Source: an uncultured Geobacteraceae bacterium
GTDB taxonomy: Bacteria > Desulfobacterota > Desulfuromonadia > Desulfuromonadales > Geopsychrobacteraceae
Assembly (NCBI GenBank): GCA_937958075.1
Contig: CALFFB010000274.1
Location: 1 to 57,847 of the forward strand
Direction: 5' to 3'
Length of the DNA stretch: 57,847 nucleotides
Part shown: positions 25,029 to 34,659 of the stretch, in pieces
How positions within the stretch are numbered: the stretch's first letter is position 1
Layout: each line of letters begins with the position of its first letter
Made by a program: the position numbers and the translations under genes
Notes under the pieces: model-generated
The model's input: only the letters and a program-made list of their open reading frames with translations
Databases searched by the model: none
What the model was told of the DNA's origin: nothing

Positions 25029-26261
25029 ATGCGTAGAGTTGTGGTGACAGGTCTAGGTATTGTGTCCGCCCTTGGCACCGGTGTCGAGAAGAACTGGAAG
25101 GCAGTCACCGAGGGGCATTCAGGCATCGCGCCGATCACACGCTTTGATGCGTCCCAGGTGCCGACCCGCATTGCCGGTGAAGTCAAGGATTTCAATCCTG
25201 AAGAGTATATTGAGAAAAAAGAGATCAAAAAGATGGATCTCTTTATTCAGTATGGTCTGGCCGCGGCCATCATGGCTTTTAATGATTCCGGCCTGGAAAT
25301 TAATGAGAGCAACGCTGAAAAAGTTGGTGTGCTTGTGGGTTCAGGGCTTGGCGGCCTGCCGGAGATCGAGCATTATCACCAGGTCATGCTGGAGCGGGGG
25401 TACAAGAAAATCTCCCCCTTTTTCATCCCCCTGGTGATCATCAATCTGGTGGCCGGGCAGATTTCCATGCGCTTCGGCGCCAAAGGACCCAATCTGTCAT
25501 CCGTATCCGCCTGTGCGACAGGAACCCATTCCATCGGTGACGCCTACCACATGATTGCCCGTGGCGACGCCGATGCCATGTTTGCCGGCGGTTCCGAGTC
25601 GACGATCACGCCTCTGGGCATCGGTGGGTTCAATGTCATGAAAGCCCTGTCGACCCGTAACGATGATCCGGCCGGCGCAAGCCGTCCTTTTGAGAAGGGG
25701 CGCGATGGTTTTGTCATGTCCGAAGGCGCGGGGGTTCTCATGCTCGAGGACTATGAGTCGGCTGTCAAACGTGGCGCGCGGATCTATTGCGAAGTTGCAG
25801 GTTATGGCCTCAGCAGCGATGCCCACCACCTGACCCAGCCGTCACCGGGCGGTGAGGGGGCCGCGCGCTGCATCGCCATGGCTTTGCGGAACGCGAAAAT
25901 GAATCCCGAGCAGGTCGGTTATATCAACGCCCATGGCACCTCAACCTATTTTAATGATCTCTATGAAACCATGGCGATCAAGTCAGCGCTGGGCGCCCAT
26001 GCCGAAAAGGTCATGATCAGCTCGACCAAAAGTATGACGGGCCATGGTTTGGGGGCTGCCGGTGGCATTGAAGCGGTTTATACTGCTTTGGCCCTGCATC
26101 GTGGCGTTCTGCCGCCGACGATTAATTACCAGGAAGCTGATCCTGAGTGTGATCTGGACTATATACCGAATACAGCGCGGGAGGTAGCCTGTGAGGCCGC
26201 CCTGTCCAACTCCTTCGGTTTCGGCGGCACCAACGCGACCCTCGCTTTTCGCAAGGTGTAA
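25029..26261 (+). CDS. fabF: Beta-ketoacyl-ACP synthase II
   Basis: A 410-residue elongation condensing enzyme. The triad is C162 (SACATG), H302 (NAHGTST) and H339 (MTGHGLGA). The N-terminal RRVVVTGLGIVSALG is typical. The open frame extends 24 codons upstream into the hairpin region, but the ATG at 25029 with AGAGAGA before it gives the standard N-terminus. rpiB starts 10 bases after the stop. Confidence 0.97.
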   Translation: MRRVVVTGLGIVSALGTGVEKNWKAVTEGHSGIAPITRFDASQVPTRIAGEVKDFNPEEYIEKKEIKKMDLFIQYGLAAAIMAFNDSGLEINESNAEKVGVLVGSGLGGLPEIEHYHQVMLERGYKKISPFFIPLVIINLVAGQISMRFGAKGPNLSSVSACATGTHSIGDAYHMIARGDADAMFAGGSESTITPLGIGGFNVMKALSTRNDDPAGASRPFEKGRDGFVMSEGAGVLMLEDYESAVKRGARIYCEVAGYGLSSDAHHLTQPSPGGEGAARCIAMALRNAKMNPEQVGYINAHGTSTYFNDLYETMAIKSALGAHAEKVMISSTKSMTGHGLGAAGGIEAVYTALALHRGVLPPTINYQEADPECDLDYIPNTAREVACEAALSNSFGFGGTNATLAFRKV

Positions 26262-26270
26262 GAAATTATC

Positions 26271-26726
26271 ATGATGATGGTTATCGGTAGCGACCATGGC
26301 GGACTGGAGCTGAAAGCGGCTGTCTGTGAGGAGTTGCAGCGGCAGCAGATTCAGCTCACGGATGTCGGGACCGTTGGCAACGATTCAGTTGATTACCCTG
26401 ATTTTGCCGAGAAAGCGGCCCGGCTGGTAGCCACCGGCAAGGCCGAGGCGGGGGTGCTCATTTGTGGTACCGGTATCGGGATGTCGATTGCGGCCAACAA
26501 GATTCCCGGTATCCGGGCGGCTCTGGTGCACGATGCGTTTACCGCGCAGATGGCAAAAGAGCACAATGACGCCAATATTCTGGTTCTCGGCGGCAGAGTT
26601 CTGACCCCCGAACAGGGGGTACAGCTGGTCAAGGTCTGGCTTGAGGCCTCTTTTGCCGGGGCCCGTCACCAACGGCGACTGGACAAGATAGCGGCTCTGG
26701 AACGAAAATCTGCCGCCAAATCGTAA
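26271..26726 (+). CDS. rpiB: Ribose-5-phosphate isomerase B
   Basis: A 151-residue isomerase of the pentose phosphate pathway, interconverting ribose 5-phosphate and ribulose 5-phosphate. GSDHGGLELK near the N-terminus and the CGTGIGMSIAANKIPGIRAAL motif with the catalytic cysteine identify the RpiB/LacAB family. Three consecutive ATG codons make the start uncertain by up to two residues. It supplies ribulose 5-phosphate, which the riboflavin enzyme RibB encoded downstream also uses. A good terminator follows. Confidence 0.94.
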   Translation: MMMVIGSDHGGLELKAAVCEELQRQQIQLTDVGTVGNDSVDYPDFAEKAARLVATGKAEAGVLICGTGIGMSIAANKIPGIRAALVHDAFTAQMAKEHNDANILVLGGRVLTPEQGVQLVKVWLEASFAGARHQRRLDKIAALERKSAAKS

Positions 26727-26748
26727 ACGCCAGCAAGACAGATACCAG

Positions 26749-26775
26749 CGGAGCAGTCACCAGGCTCCGTTTTTT
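26749..26775 (+). terminator. Rho-independent terminator after rpiB
   Basis: CGGAGC (26749-26754) pairs with GCTCCG (26764-26769), followed by six T. It closes the yceD-rpiB transcription unit. Confidence 0.8.
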
Positions 26776-26849
26776 ATTCGCAGCAGACCTGTGAGGATGT
26801 CCGCACACGGTGTGGAGCCCCCATTTTGTTGTCAGCCAGGAGGTTGTTC

Positions 26850-28103
26850 ATGATTGTGAAATCCCTTGAAGATTTTGATCCGGAGATTGCCGGGGTTCTT
26901 GCTGATGAGGTGCGGCGGCAGGAATACAATCTGGAATTTATCGCATCGGAGAATTTTGTCAGCGAAGCGGTCTTGGCGGCGCAGGGCTCGGTGCTGACCA
27001 ACAAGTACGCGGAAGGTTATCCGGGCAAACGCTATTACGGAGGCTGTGAGTTTGTTGACGTAGCGGAACAGCTGGCCATTGATCGCGCTAAAAAACTCTT
27101 TGGTGCCGAACATGCCAATGTCCAGGCTCATTCCGGTTCCCAGGCGAATATGGCGGTCTATATGGCGACCTGCGCTCCCGGTGATACGGTCCTGGGCATG
27201 AATCTGGCCCACGGCGGTCACCTCACCCATGGTTCACCGGTCAATTTTTCCGGCAAGCTCTATAATATCGTGCCCTACGGGGTCAAGGCCGAAACCGGGA
27301 CCATCGATTATGACGAGGTGGCCACTCTGGCGCGCGAGCACCGGCCGAAGCTGATTGTCGTCGGCGCCAGCGCCTATCCCCGGGAAATCGATTTTCCGGC
27401 TTTTCGCCGCATAGCTGACGAAGTCGGAGCTCTGGTGATGGTGGATATGGCCCATATCGCCGGCCTGGTGGCGGCAGGCGTTCACTCCAACCCCGTGCCC
27501 CATGCCGACTTTGTCACTTCGACGACCCATAAAACCCTGCGTGGCCCCCGCGGCGGGCTGATCCTGTGCAGCGAAGAGCGGGCGAAAAAACTCAACAGCC
27601 TTATCTTCCCGGGAATCCAGGGTGGACCCTTGATGCATGTCATCGCTGCCAAGGCGGTCGCTTTCAAGGAAGCCCTTGAGCCGGAGTTTGCCGCCTATGC
27701 CCGGCAGGTAGTGAAAAACGCCCAGGCCCTGGCCGGGGCGCTGACGGAGAAAGGTTACAGGCTGGTATCGGGTGGAACGGACAATCATCTGCTGTTGATG
27801 GATTTCCGCGATACCGAGATGACCGGCAAGGTGGCGGAAGCGACGCTCGAAAAAGCGGGAATAACAGTCAACAAGAATGCTGTTCCCTTTGACACCCGTT
27901 CCCCCTTTGTTACCAGTGGCATTCGCCTGGGAACGCCGGCGACGACCACCCGCGGCCTGCAGGAGGCCGATATGGTTCAGGTGGCGGCCTGGGTTGATCT
28001 GGCCCTGAAGAACAGCGATCAGCCGGATGTTCTGGCGAAGATTCGCGGAGAAGTCAAGGAACTGTGCCTGAAATATCCCCTGTATCCCCAGCGGATCAGA
28101 TAA
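26850..28103 (+). CDS. glyA: Serine hydroxymethyltransferase
   Basis: A 417-residue PLP enzyme converting serine and tetrahydrofolate to glycine and methylene-THF. K228 in STTHKTLRGPRGG is the PLP lysine. NLEFIASENF and YAEGYPGKRYYGG are diagnostic. The start ATG at 26850 has AGGAGG at good spacing; an upstream TTG adding eight residues is rejected. It follows a terminator, so a promoter should lie in 26776-26840, though none is clear by eye. The dCMP deaminase gene starts five bases after its stop. Confidence 0.97.
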   Translation: MIVKSLEDFDPEIAGVLADEVRRQEYNLEFIASENFVSEAVLAAQGSVLTNKYAEGYPGKRYYGGCEFVDVAEQLAIDRAKKLFGAEHANVQAHSGSQANMAVYMATCAPGDTVLGMNLAHGGHLTHGSPVNFSGKLYNIVPYGVKAETGTIDYDEVATLAREHRPKLIVVGASAYPREIDFPAFRRIADEVGALVMVDMAHIAGLVAAGVHSNPVPHADFVTSTTHKTLRGPRGGLILCSEERAKKLNSLIFPGIQGGPLMHVIAAKAVAFKEALEPEFAAYARQVVKNAQALAGALTEKGYRLVSGGTDNHLLLMDFRDTEMTGKVAEATLEKAGITVNKNAVPFDTRSPFVTSGIRLGTPATTTRGLQEADMVQVAAWVDLALKNSDQPDVLAKIRGEVKELCLKYPLYPQRIR

Positions 28104-28108
28104 TTCCG

Positions 28109-28573
28109 ATGCAGGGCCGCCCCGACTGGGACGAATATTTCATGCAGATCACCACCCTGGTGGCTACCCGTTCCACCTGTCTGCGGCGCCAGGTTGGTGC
28201 CCTGCTGGTCAAGGGCAGGAATATTCTGGCTACGGGCTACAATGGGGTGCCCAGCGGCATTACCCACTGCGATGTCACCGGTTGCCTGCGTGAGCAGCTG
28301 CAGGTGCCTTCCGGTGAACGGCATGAGTTGTGTCGCGGGCTTCATGCCGAGCAGAATGCCATCATCCAGGCGGCACGCCACGGTACCAATATCGCCGGCG
28401 CGACCCTGTACTGCACCGATTCGCCCTGCATTATCTGCAGTAAGATGCTGATCAACGCCGGCATCGCCGACATTGTGTATGCCCGCGGTTACCCGGATGA
28501 CCTGTCTCTGCAGATGCTCGCAGAGGCTGGAATCCGCTATCATCACTACGCGGCTGGAGCCGAGGAGCCCTGA
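28109..28573 (+). CDS. dCMP deaminase (ComEB family)
   Basis: A 154-residue zinc deaminase converting dCMP to dUMP for thymidylate synthesis. H79 and E81 in LHAEQNA and C107/C110 in DSPCIIC form the active site. C24, C54 and C59 may hold a second, structural zinc as in related dCMP deaminases. The start ATG at 28109 is five bases after the glyA stop and gives the usual WDEYFMQI N-terminus. It overlaps nrdR by one base. Grouping with glyA (methylene-THF) and nrdR (ribonucleotide reductase control) fits deoxynucleotide supply. Confidence 0.9.
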   Translation: MQGRPDWDEYFMQITTLVATRSTCLRRQVGALLVKGRNILATGYNGVPSGITHCDVTGCLREQLQVPSGERHELCRGLHAEQNAIIQAARHGTNIAGATLYCTDSPCIICSKMLINAGIADIVYARGYPDDLSLQMLAEAGIRYHHYAAGAEEP

Positions 28574-29037
28574 TGTTTTGTCCTTTTTGTGCCCACGAAG
28601 ACACCCGGGTTGTTGATTCGCGATTGGGCCGGGAAGGCAATAACGTGCGGCGACGACGGGAATGCCCTGTCTGTGAGCGGCGTTTTACCACCTACGAACG
28701 GATCGAGGAAATTCTTCCCTGGGTTATCAAAAAGGATGGCCGCCGGGAGGCCTTTGATCGCAACAAAATCGTCGCCGGCATGCAGCGCGCCTGTGAAAAA
28801 AGACCGGTTTCCATCGAGCAGATAGAAGCGTTGGTCGATCAGGTAGAGCGACGTTTTCAGGAACGCGGAGAGAAGGAGATCGCTGCGAGTCTCATCGGTG
28901 AGGCGGTGATGGATGCCCTGCACGCAACGGATGAGGTGGCCTATGTCCGCTTTGCCTCGGTGTATCGCCAGTTCCGGGATATCAATGAATTCATGGCGGA
29001 GCTCAACGATCTGCTCAGGCATCCTTCCCGCACCTGA
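28573..29037 (+). CDS. nrdR: Transcriptional repressor NrdR
   Basis: A 154-residue repressor of ribonucleotide reductase genes. The N-terminal zinc ribbon has C3, C6, C31 and C34, and an ATP-cone domain follows (about residues 49-140). Length is standard. The start overlaps the deaminase stop (TGATG). No ribonucleotide reductase gene is in the window, so its targets lie elsewhere. The 107 bases after it, before ribD, contain only a weak GC-rich inverted repeat near 29088-29104 and no FMN riboswitch. Confidence 0.97.
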   Translation: MFCPFCAHEDTRVVDSRLGREGNNVRRRRECPVCERRFTTYERIEEILPWVIKKDGRREAFDRNKIVAGMQRACEKRPVSIEQIEALVDQVERRFQERGEKEIAASLIGEAVMDALHATDEVAYVRFASVYRQFRDINEFMAELNDLLRHPSRT

Positions 29038-29144
29038 CCACTGCTGTTAGTGATATCATGGATGGTACTGTCGGGCAGGGTTTCCAGCCAGGCTGCAGCC
29101 CTGGACTTTTAGGTTTCACGGGGCAATGACGGGACGCGAAGCTT

Positions 29145-30260
29145 GTGCAATCAGATAGCTTCAATTATATGCAACGGGCCCTTGAACTGGCGCGTCAGGG
29201 CCTGGGACGTACGGCACCCAACCCGCCCGTGGGCGCGGTCATCGTCAAGGATGCCCGGGTGGTGGGCGAGGGGTATCACCCCGGCGCCGGTCAGCCCCAT
29301 GCTGAAATCTTTGCCCTGCGTCAGGCGGGCACAGCAGCCCGTGGCGCAGATATCTATGTCACCCTTGAGCCCTGCTCCCATTTCGGACGCACGCCGCCCT
29401 GTGTCGAGGCATTGATTGAGGCTGGTATTGCCCGGGTTATTGTCGGCGCCATCGATCCCGATCCGCGGGTACGTGGCAAGGGTGTCGCCGCCTTGCGCCG
29501 GGCAGGGATTGCCGTCGAAGTCGGAGTCTGCGGCAACCAGTGTGAACGGCTTATCGCCGGATTCAGTAAAAATCTGTGCAACGGTCTCCCTTTTACCATT
29601 TACAAAGCGGCCATGACCCTCGACGGTCATACGGCGACAGGGACAGGCGACTCACGCTGGATTTCCGGGGAGGCGAGTCGGGAGCGGGTCCATCAGGTGC
29701 GTAATCAGGTGGATGCCATCATGGTCGGTATCGGTACCGTCCTTATGGATAATCCCCGGCTTAACGTGCGCCTGCCCCGGCAGGATACCCGTGACCCCTT
29801 GCGGGTCGTTGTCGATACCCATTTGCGGATGCCTCTTGCCAGTGCCATGCTGCATCAGGATTCGGCGGCAACGACCCTGATTGCTACCGGCTGCACGGAC
29901 CTGCAACGGATTGAACAGCTCCGCGGGGTTGGGGCCGATGTCATCGTACTGCCCCTGGAAAACGGCCGGGTTTCCCTTGGCGCCCTGTGGCGGGAACTCG
30001 GACGACGTCACATTCAGCAGTTGTTGCTTGAAGGGGGCAATGTGCTGGCCGGAGCAGCCCTGAAGGAAGGATTGATCGACCAGCTCATGATTTTTGTCGC
30101 GCCTCGGCTGGTGGGCGGCGGCACCGCAGCCGCCGGTTTGTTTGCCGGCCAGGGGTGTTCGACCATGGCAGATGCCCGCCGGCTGGCGGAGGTCAATTAT
30201 GAGCAGATCGCTGAGGATATGTTGATTACCGCCAGGATTTCCCCATGTTCACCGGATTGA
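29145..30260 (+). CDS. ribD: Bifunctional riboflavin biosynthesis deaminase/reductase
   Basis: A 371-residue enzyme performing the deamination and side-chain reduction after GTP cyclohydrolase II. The N-terminal zinc deaminase has H52 and E54 (PHAEIFAL), C77 (EPCSHFG) and C86 (PPCVEAL). The C-terminal reductase domain begins around residue 147 (YKAAMTLDGHTATGTGDSRWI). The start is GTG at 29145 with weak signals; an ATG at 29169 is possible. It overlaps ribE by 16 bases, indicating coupling. Confidence 0.95.
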   Translation: MQSDSFNYMQRALELARQGLGRTAPNPPVGAVIVKDARVVGEGYHPGAGQPHAEIFALRQAGTAARGADIYVTLEPCSHFGRTPPCVEALIEAGIARVIVGAIDPDPRVRGKGVAALRRAGIAVEVGVCGNQCERLIAGFSKNLCNGLPFTIYKAAMTLDGHTATGTGDSRWISGEASRERVHQVRNQVDAIMVGIGTVLMDNPRLNVRLPRQDTRDPLRVVVDTHLRMPLASAMLHQDSAATTLIATGCTDLQRIEQLRGVGADVIVLPLENGRVSLGALWRELGRRHIQQLLLEGGNVLAGAALKEGLIDQLMIFVAPRLVGGGTAAAGLFAGQGCSTMADARRLAEVNYEQIAEDMLITARISPCSPD

Positions 30261-30892
30261 TTCAGGAAATAGGCGAGGTCAGAGCCCTTGACCGGCGCGG
30301 TGATGCAGCCACCCTGACCATTGGCAGCACCATGGCGCGCAGGGACCTTGTGCTGGGGGAGAGTATAGCCGTTAACGGAGCCTGCCTGACGGTGGTGCGC
30401 TGGGACAGCTCCGCTTTTACCGTCGACGTTTCCCCGGAAACCCTTGATTGTACAACCCTGGGATCCCTTCGTCCCGGTACGCGGGTCAATCTGGAGCGCG
30501 CCTTGAAACTCTCGGATCGACTCGGCGGTCACCTGGTGACCGGGCACATCGACAGCATCGGCACGGTACAGCAGCGCTTTCAGCAGCACAACGCCGTCTG
30601 TTTTGAGTTTTCCGCCTGTCCGCAGACCATGCGCTACCTTGTTGCCAAGGGGTCTGTCGCCATTGACGGCATCAGCTTGACGGTCAACAGGGTCGATGCC
30701 GCGTCCTTCGCCGTAACGGTGATTCCCCATTCCCTTGAACAGACCTGCCTGAAAGAGCGGCACAAGGGGGATCAGGTGAATATCGAGACAGATCTGATCG
30801 GCCGCTACGTAGAACGTTTACTGGCCACCGGCAGCGATCCGGCGCCATCGTCGATCAGCCGTGACTTTCTTGCGAAAAACGGCTTTCTGTGA
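30245..30892 (+). CDS. ribE: Riboflavin synthase alpha chain
   Basis: A 215-residue enzyme that dismutates two lumazine molecules to riboflavin. It has two tandem lumazine-binding repeats, beginning MFTGLIQEIGEV and, in the second half, HLVTGHIDSIGTV. NGACLTV and DGISLTVN are the matching motifs in each repeat. It overlaps the end of ribD by 16 bases. Confidence 0.96.
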   Translation: MFTGLIQEIGEVRALDRRGDAATLTIGSTMARRDLVLGESIAVNGACLTVVRWDSSAFTVDVSPETLDCTTLGSLRPGTRVNLERALKLSDRLGGHLVTGHIDSIGTVQQRFQQHNAVCFEFSACPQTMRYLVAKGSVAIDGISLTVNRVDAASFAVTVIPHSLEQTCLKERHKGDQVNIETDLIGRYVERLLATGSDPAPSSISRDFLAKNGFL

Positions 30893-30919
30893 GATAAGGT
30901 TCAACGTTTTATTTGTTAC

Positions 30920-30954
30920 CGGCATCCCGATCGTGGTGCCGTCATCGTTTTTTT
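30920..30954 (+). terminator. Possible terminator or attenuator between ribE and ribBA
   Basis: A 7-bp stem with one bulged base (30920-30927 with 30935-30941) is followed after six bases by seven T (30948-30954). The gap between stem and T-run lowers confidence. No conserved FMN-riboswitch (RFN) sequence is visible. Confidence 0.35.
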
Positions 30955-31009
30955 ACGCGGCAGTCCTGCCGGTTTTGCCCGGACTGCTGATGCAACAAGG
31001 ACAGAGCGC

Positions 31010-32215
31010 ATGACAATCGCACGTGTAGAAGAGGCCCTTGAGGATATCCGCAACGGTAAAATGGTTATTCTCGTCGATGACGAGGATCGGGAGAACGAAG
31101 GGGACCTGGTTGTTGCCGCGGAGCTGGCGACCGCCGAAGCAATCAATTTCATGGCGCGCTTCGGGCGTGGACTCATCTGTCTGTCACTGACGGAGGACCG
31201 GGCTGACGCCCTGGGTCTGCCGTTGATGGTCAGCGATAACTCGTCCTCCTTCGGGACCGCCTTTACCGTGTCCATCGAAGCGCGTAAAGGAGTGACCACC
31301 GGTATCTCGACTGCCGATCGGGCACGGACCATCCAGGTTGCCGTAGCCGACAACGCCCGGCCGGAAGACCTGGCCCGACCCGGCCATGTTTTTCCTCTGC
31401 GGGCAAAAAGGGGGGGCGTCATGGTGCGTGCCGGCCAGACCGAGGGCTCGGTGGATCTGGCACGGCTGGCAGGGCTCAAGCCGGCGGGCGTTATCTGCGA
31501 AATCATGAACGACGACGGTACCATGGCGCGTATGCCCCAGCTTGAGGTGTTTGCGGAAAAACACGGTTTGAAAATCATCTCCATTGCCGATATCGTGGCT
31601 TACCGCATGCGCAAGGAATCCCTGGTGCGGCGGGCGGCCCAGACGCTGATGCCGACACCTTACGGTGGCCCTTTTACGGCAATTGTCTACGAGAACGATG
31701 TGGATTCCTCCAATCATGTGGCTCTGGTCAAGGGCAGTATCGATGCGGAACAACCGGTGCTGGTGCGCGTCCATTCGGAATGTCTGACCGGCGATGTGTT
31801 CGCCTCCCAGCGCTGTGACTGCGGCAGCCAGCTGCACAGCGCCATGAGCCGCATCGGTGAAGAGGGCGTCGGCGTGGTCCTGTATATGCGTCAGGAAGGG
31901 CGTGGTATCGGATTGATCAACAAGTTCAAGGCCTATGCCCTGCAGGATCAGGGGCACGATACGGTCGAAGCGAACAATCTCCTCGGGTTTGCCGCCGATC
32001 TGCGTGATTACGGTATCGGCGCCCAGATTCTGGCGGACCTCGGGGTGAAAAAAATCCGTTTGATGACCAACAACCCGAAAAAAATTGTCGGTCTGGAGGG
32101 GTACGGACTCGAGGTTGTCGAGCGGGTCGCCATCGAGGTGCCCGCGCATCAGATCAATCGCCGCTATCTGGAAACCAAGCGTGAAAAAATGGGACACCTG
32201 CTGGAGAACATCTGA
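31010..32215 (+). CDS. ribBA: Bifunctional 3,4-DHBP synthase / GTP cyclohydrolase II
   Basis: A 401-residue fusion making both riboflavin precursors. Residues 1-200 are the RibB part, with DDEDREN at 23-29 and RPGHVFPL including H126. Residues about 205-401 are the RibA part, with zinc cysteines C258, C269 and C271 in HSECLTGDVFASQRCDCGSQ and the RQEGRGIGL catalytic loop. Both active sites look intact, unlike some fusions with a dead half. It lies 117 bases after ribE, with a possible terminator between them. Confidence 0.96.
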   Translation: MTIARVEEALEDIRNGKMVILVDDEDRENEGDLVVAAELATAEAINFMARFGRGLICLSLTEDRADALGLPLMVSDNSSSFGTAFTVSIEARKGVTTGISTADRARTIQVAVADNARPEDLARPGHVFPLRAKRGGVMVRAGQTEGSVDLARLAGLKPAGVICEIMNDDGTMARMPQLEVFAEKHGLKIISIADIVAYRMRKESLVRRAAQTLMPTPYGGPFTAIVYENDVDSSNHVALVKGSIDAEQPVLVRVHSECLTGDVFASQRCDCGSQLHSAMSRIGEEGVGVVLYMRQEGRGIGLINKFKAYALQDQGHDTVEANNLLGFAADLRDYGIGAQILADLGVKKIRLMTNNPKKIVGLEGYGLEVVERVAIEVPAHQINRRYLETKREKMGHLLENI

Positions 32216-32268
32216 GGTCAGGATGTCAGCACCGGGTCTTCCCCATCCCCCACTTGCAGGAGTCAGTT

Positions 32269-32737
<469 letters not shown>

Positions 32738-32748
<11 letters not shown>

Positions 32749-33211
32749 TCGCCGCGTCGGGCGTGAGTATGCCCTGAAGGTTCTCTTCGGGCTGAAGTAT
32801 GACGCCACTGCTCCCGGTGCCGATGCCTTGCTGACAAGGTTCTGGCAGAATTTTCGTTTTGCCGATGATCTTCTCGGTGAACCGGTCGAGGCTGAACAGG
32901 TGCCGGTAGCACCGGCTGTCCGGGCCTTTACCGAGACCCTGGTCGGCGGCGTGCTGGACAAGCGCCCCCTGCTCGACAGGCAGATTGCCGACGCGGCACA
33001 GAACTGGTCTCTGTCACGCATGGCGCCGGTTGATTTGACCTTGCTGCGTATCGCCGCGTACGAGCTGCTTTTTCTGCCGGATATCCCTGTGGCCGTTACC
33101 CTGAATGAGGCGATTGAAATAGCCAAGCGTTACGGCACCAAGGAGTCACCGGTGTTCATCAACGGCATACTTGATAAAATCGCCCGCAATAACGGCCTGG
33201 ACAAGGGCTGA
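32738..33211 (+). CDS. nusB: Transcription antitermination factor NusB
   Basis: A 157-residue all-helical protein that joins NusE (S10) on boxA RNA for rRNA antitermination. RVGREYALKVLFGLKY opens the fold, and MAPVDLTLLRIAAYELLF and VTLNEAIEIAKRYGTKESPVFINGILDKI are conserved, the last being strongly diagnostic. The start inside the ribH end gives the normal N-terminus; an upstream start would overlap ribH by 47 bases. Confidence 0.95.
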
Positions 33212-33254
33212 TGCGCAGAAGGATCAGAGCACATTCTTTACGGAGTCATAGTCT

Positions 33255-34565
33255 ATGCACAACATCAATGTGGGTTTAATCGGGTTCGGTACCATCGGTA
33301 CCGGCGTCGTCCGGGTCTTTCAGAAAAATTCCGATATTCTTCAGCAGCGCCTCGGGGCTCCGGTGCGCTTACTGAAAGTCGCCGATCTCGATATCGTCAG
33401 CGATCGAGGCGTGCGGCTGGATGCAGGCATATTGACCACCGACGTGGAAGAGGTCATCAGTCATCCGGATATTGATCTGGTCATTGAGCTGATCGGCGGC
33501 TATGAGCCGGCGAAAAGTTTTATCCTCAAGGCGATTGCCAACGGCAAGCACGTGGTCACCGCCAACAAGGCGCTGATGGCCATTCATGGTCGGGAAATTA
33601 TCGACGCCGCCGAGCAGGCCGGGGTGACGGTGATGTTTGAGGCGGCGGTCGGCGGCGGGATTCCCGTTATCTCCCCCATCAAGGAGAACCTCTGCGCCAA
33701 TCGCTTCAGTTCGGTCTATGGCATTCTCAACGGTACCTGTAACTACATTCTCACTAAAATGACAGATCTGGGCAGCGACTTTGCCGAGGTTCTGGCGGAA
33801 GCCCAGAAACTCGGTTATGCCGAGGCCGACCCGACCTTTGACATTGAAGGGACAGACACGGCCCACAAGATTGCCCTGCTCAGCGCCCTGTGTTTCAGTA
33901 CCTCCGTCGATTTCAGCCAGGTCTACACGGAGGGCATCAGCCATATCGATGCGGTGGACATCCGGTTTGCCGAACAGATGGGTTACCGCATCAAGCTGCT
34001 GGCCATCGGTAAAAATCACGGGGATCAGATCGAGGTCCGGGTTCATCCGACCATGATCCCGGCGGATGACCAGCTGGCGGAGGTTTCCGGTGTCTTTAAC
34101 GCGGTGCGGCTGACCGGCGACTTTGTCGGTCCGGTACTGCTGTACGGCAGCGGCGCCGGCATGGATGCCACGGCCAGCGCGGTGATGGGCGATGTCGTCG
34201 CCATCTGTCGTGACCAGCTCAGCGGGGCGCACCTGCGCACGCCTATCCTGGGGTGTGCGAAGAGTGCCGTACAGTCCCTGCCGATCAGAGCCATGAGTGA
34301 CATCGTCAGCCACTATTATCTGCATTTCAAAACCATTGATCGTCCCGGGGTGCTGGCGCGGATAGCCGGCTGTCTGGGGCAGCACAACATCAGCATCCAG
34401 TCGATGATTCAGCCGGAGGGGCACGACGCCGATTGCGTGGCCATCGTCCTGATGACCCATGCCGCCCGCGAGGCCGATGTCGTCAGTGCCCTGCGGGAGA
34501 TTGAAACCTTTGATTTCACGGCCCAGAAGCCGCGCCTGATCCGGGTTGAGCACGACCTGGTCTGA
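33255..34565 (+). CDS. hom: Homoserine dehydrogenase with C-terminal ACT domain
   Basis: A 436-residue enzyme reducing aspartate semialdehyde to homoserine, on the way to threonine and methionine. GLIGFGTIGTG at the N-terminus binds the cofactor. GGGIPVI and GILNGTCNYIL are the classic motifs. Residues about 350-430 form an ACT domain (RPGVLARIAGCLGQHNISIQS), implying feedback control by threonine. It is a monofunctional enzyme without an aspartate kinase domain. It lies 43 bases after nusB and ends at a strong terminator. Confidence 0.96.
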   Translation: MHNINVGLIGFGTIGTGVVRVFQKNSDILQQRLGAPVRLLKVADLDIVSDRGVRLDAGILTTDVEEVISHPDIDLVIELIGGYEPAKSFILKAIANGKHVVTANKALMAIHGREIIDAAEQAGVTVMFEAAVGGGIPVISPIKENLCANRFSSVYGILNGTCNYILTKMTDLGSDFAEVLAEAQKLGYAEADPTFDIEGTDTAHKIALLSALCFSTSVDFSQVYTEGISHIDAVDIRFAEQMGYRIKLLAIGKNHGDQIEVRVHPTMIPADDQLAEVSGVFNAVRLTGDFVGPVLLYGSGAGMDATASAVMGDVVAICRDQLSGAHLRTPILGCAKSAVQSLPIRAMSDIVSHYYLHFKTIDRPGVLARIAGCLGQHNISIQSMIQPEGHDADCVAIVLMTHAAREADVVSALREIETFDFTAQKPRLIRVEHDLV

Positions 34566-34593
34566 AGGCCGGCCTGCGGTGCCGTTCAGGAAC

Positions 34594-34624
34594 AAAAAAA
34601 GCGCCTTGCAGGGGCGCTTTTTTT
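34594..34624. terminator. Strong two-way terminator between hom and the acyl-CoA synthetase
   Basis: GCGCC (34601-34605) and GGCGC (34613-34617) form the GC core, extended by a run of A before and T after. Flanking A7 and T7 tracts allow termination in both directions between the convergent genes. Confidence 0.88.
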
Positions 34625-34659
34625 GTGAATCCGTCCAGGCCCCCAAGGCCTGCCGGGCA

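Noticed and set aside
29038..29144. Possible FMN riboswitch before ribD
   Set aside because: None of the conserved RFN segments is present; only a weak GC inverted repeat is seen.
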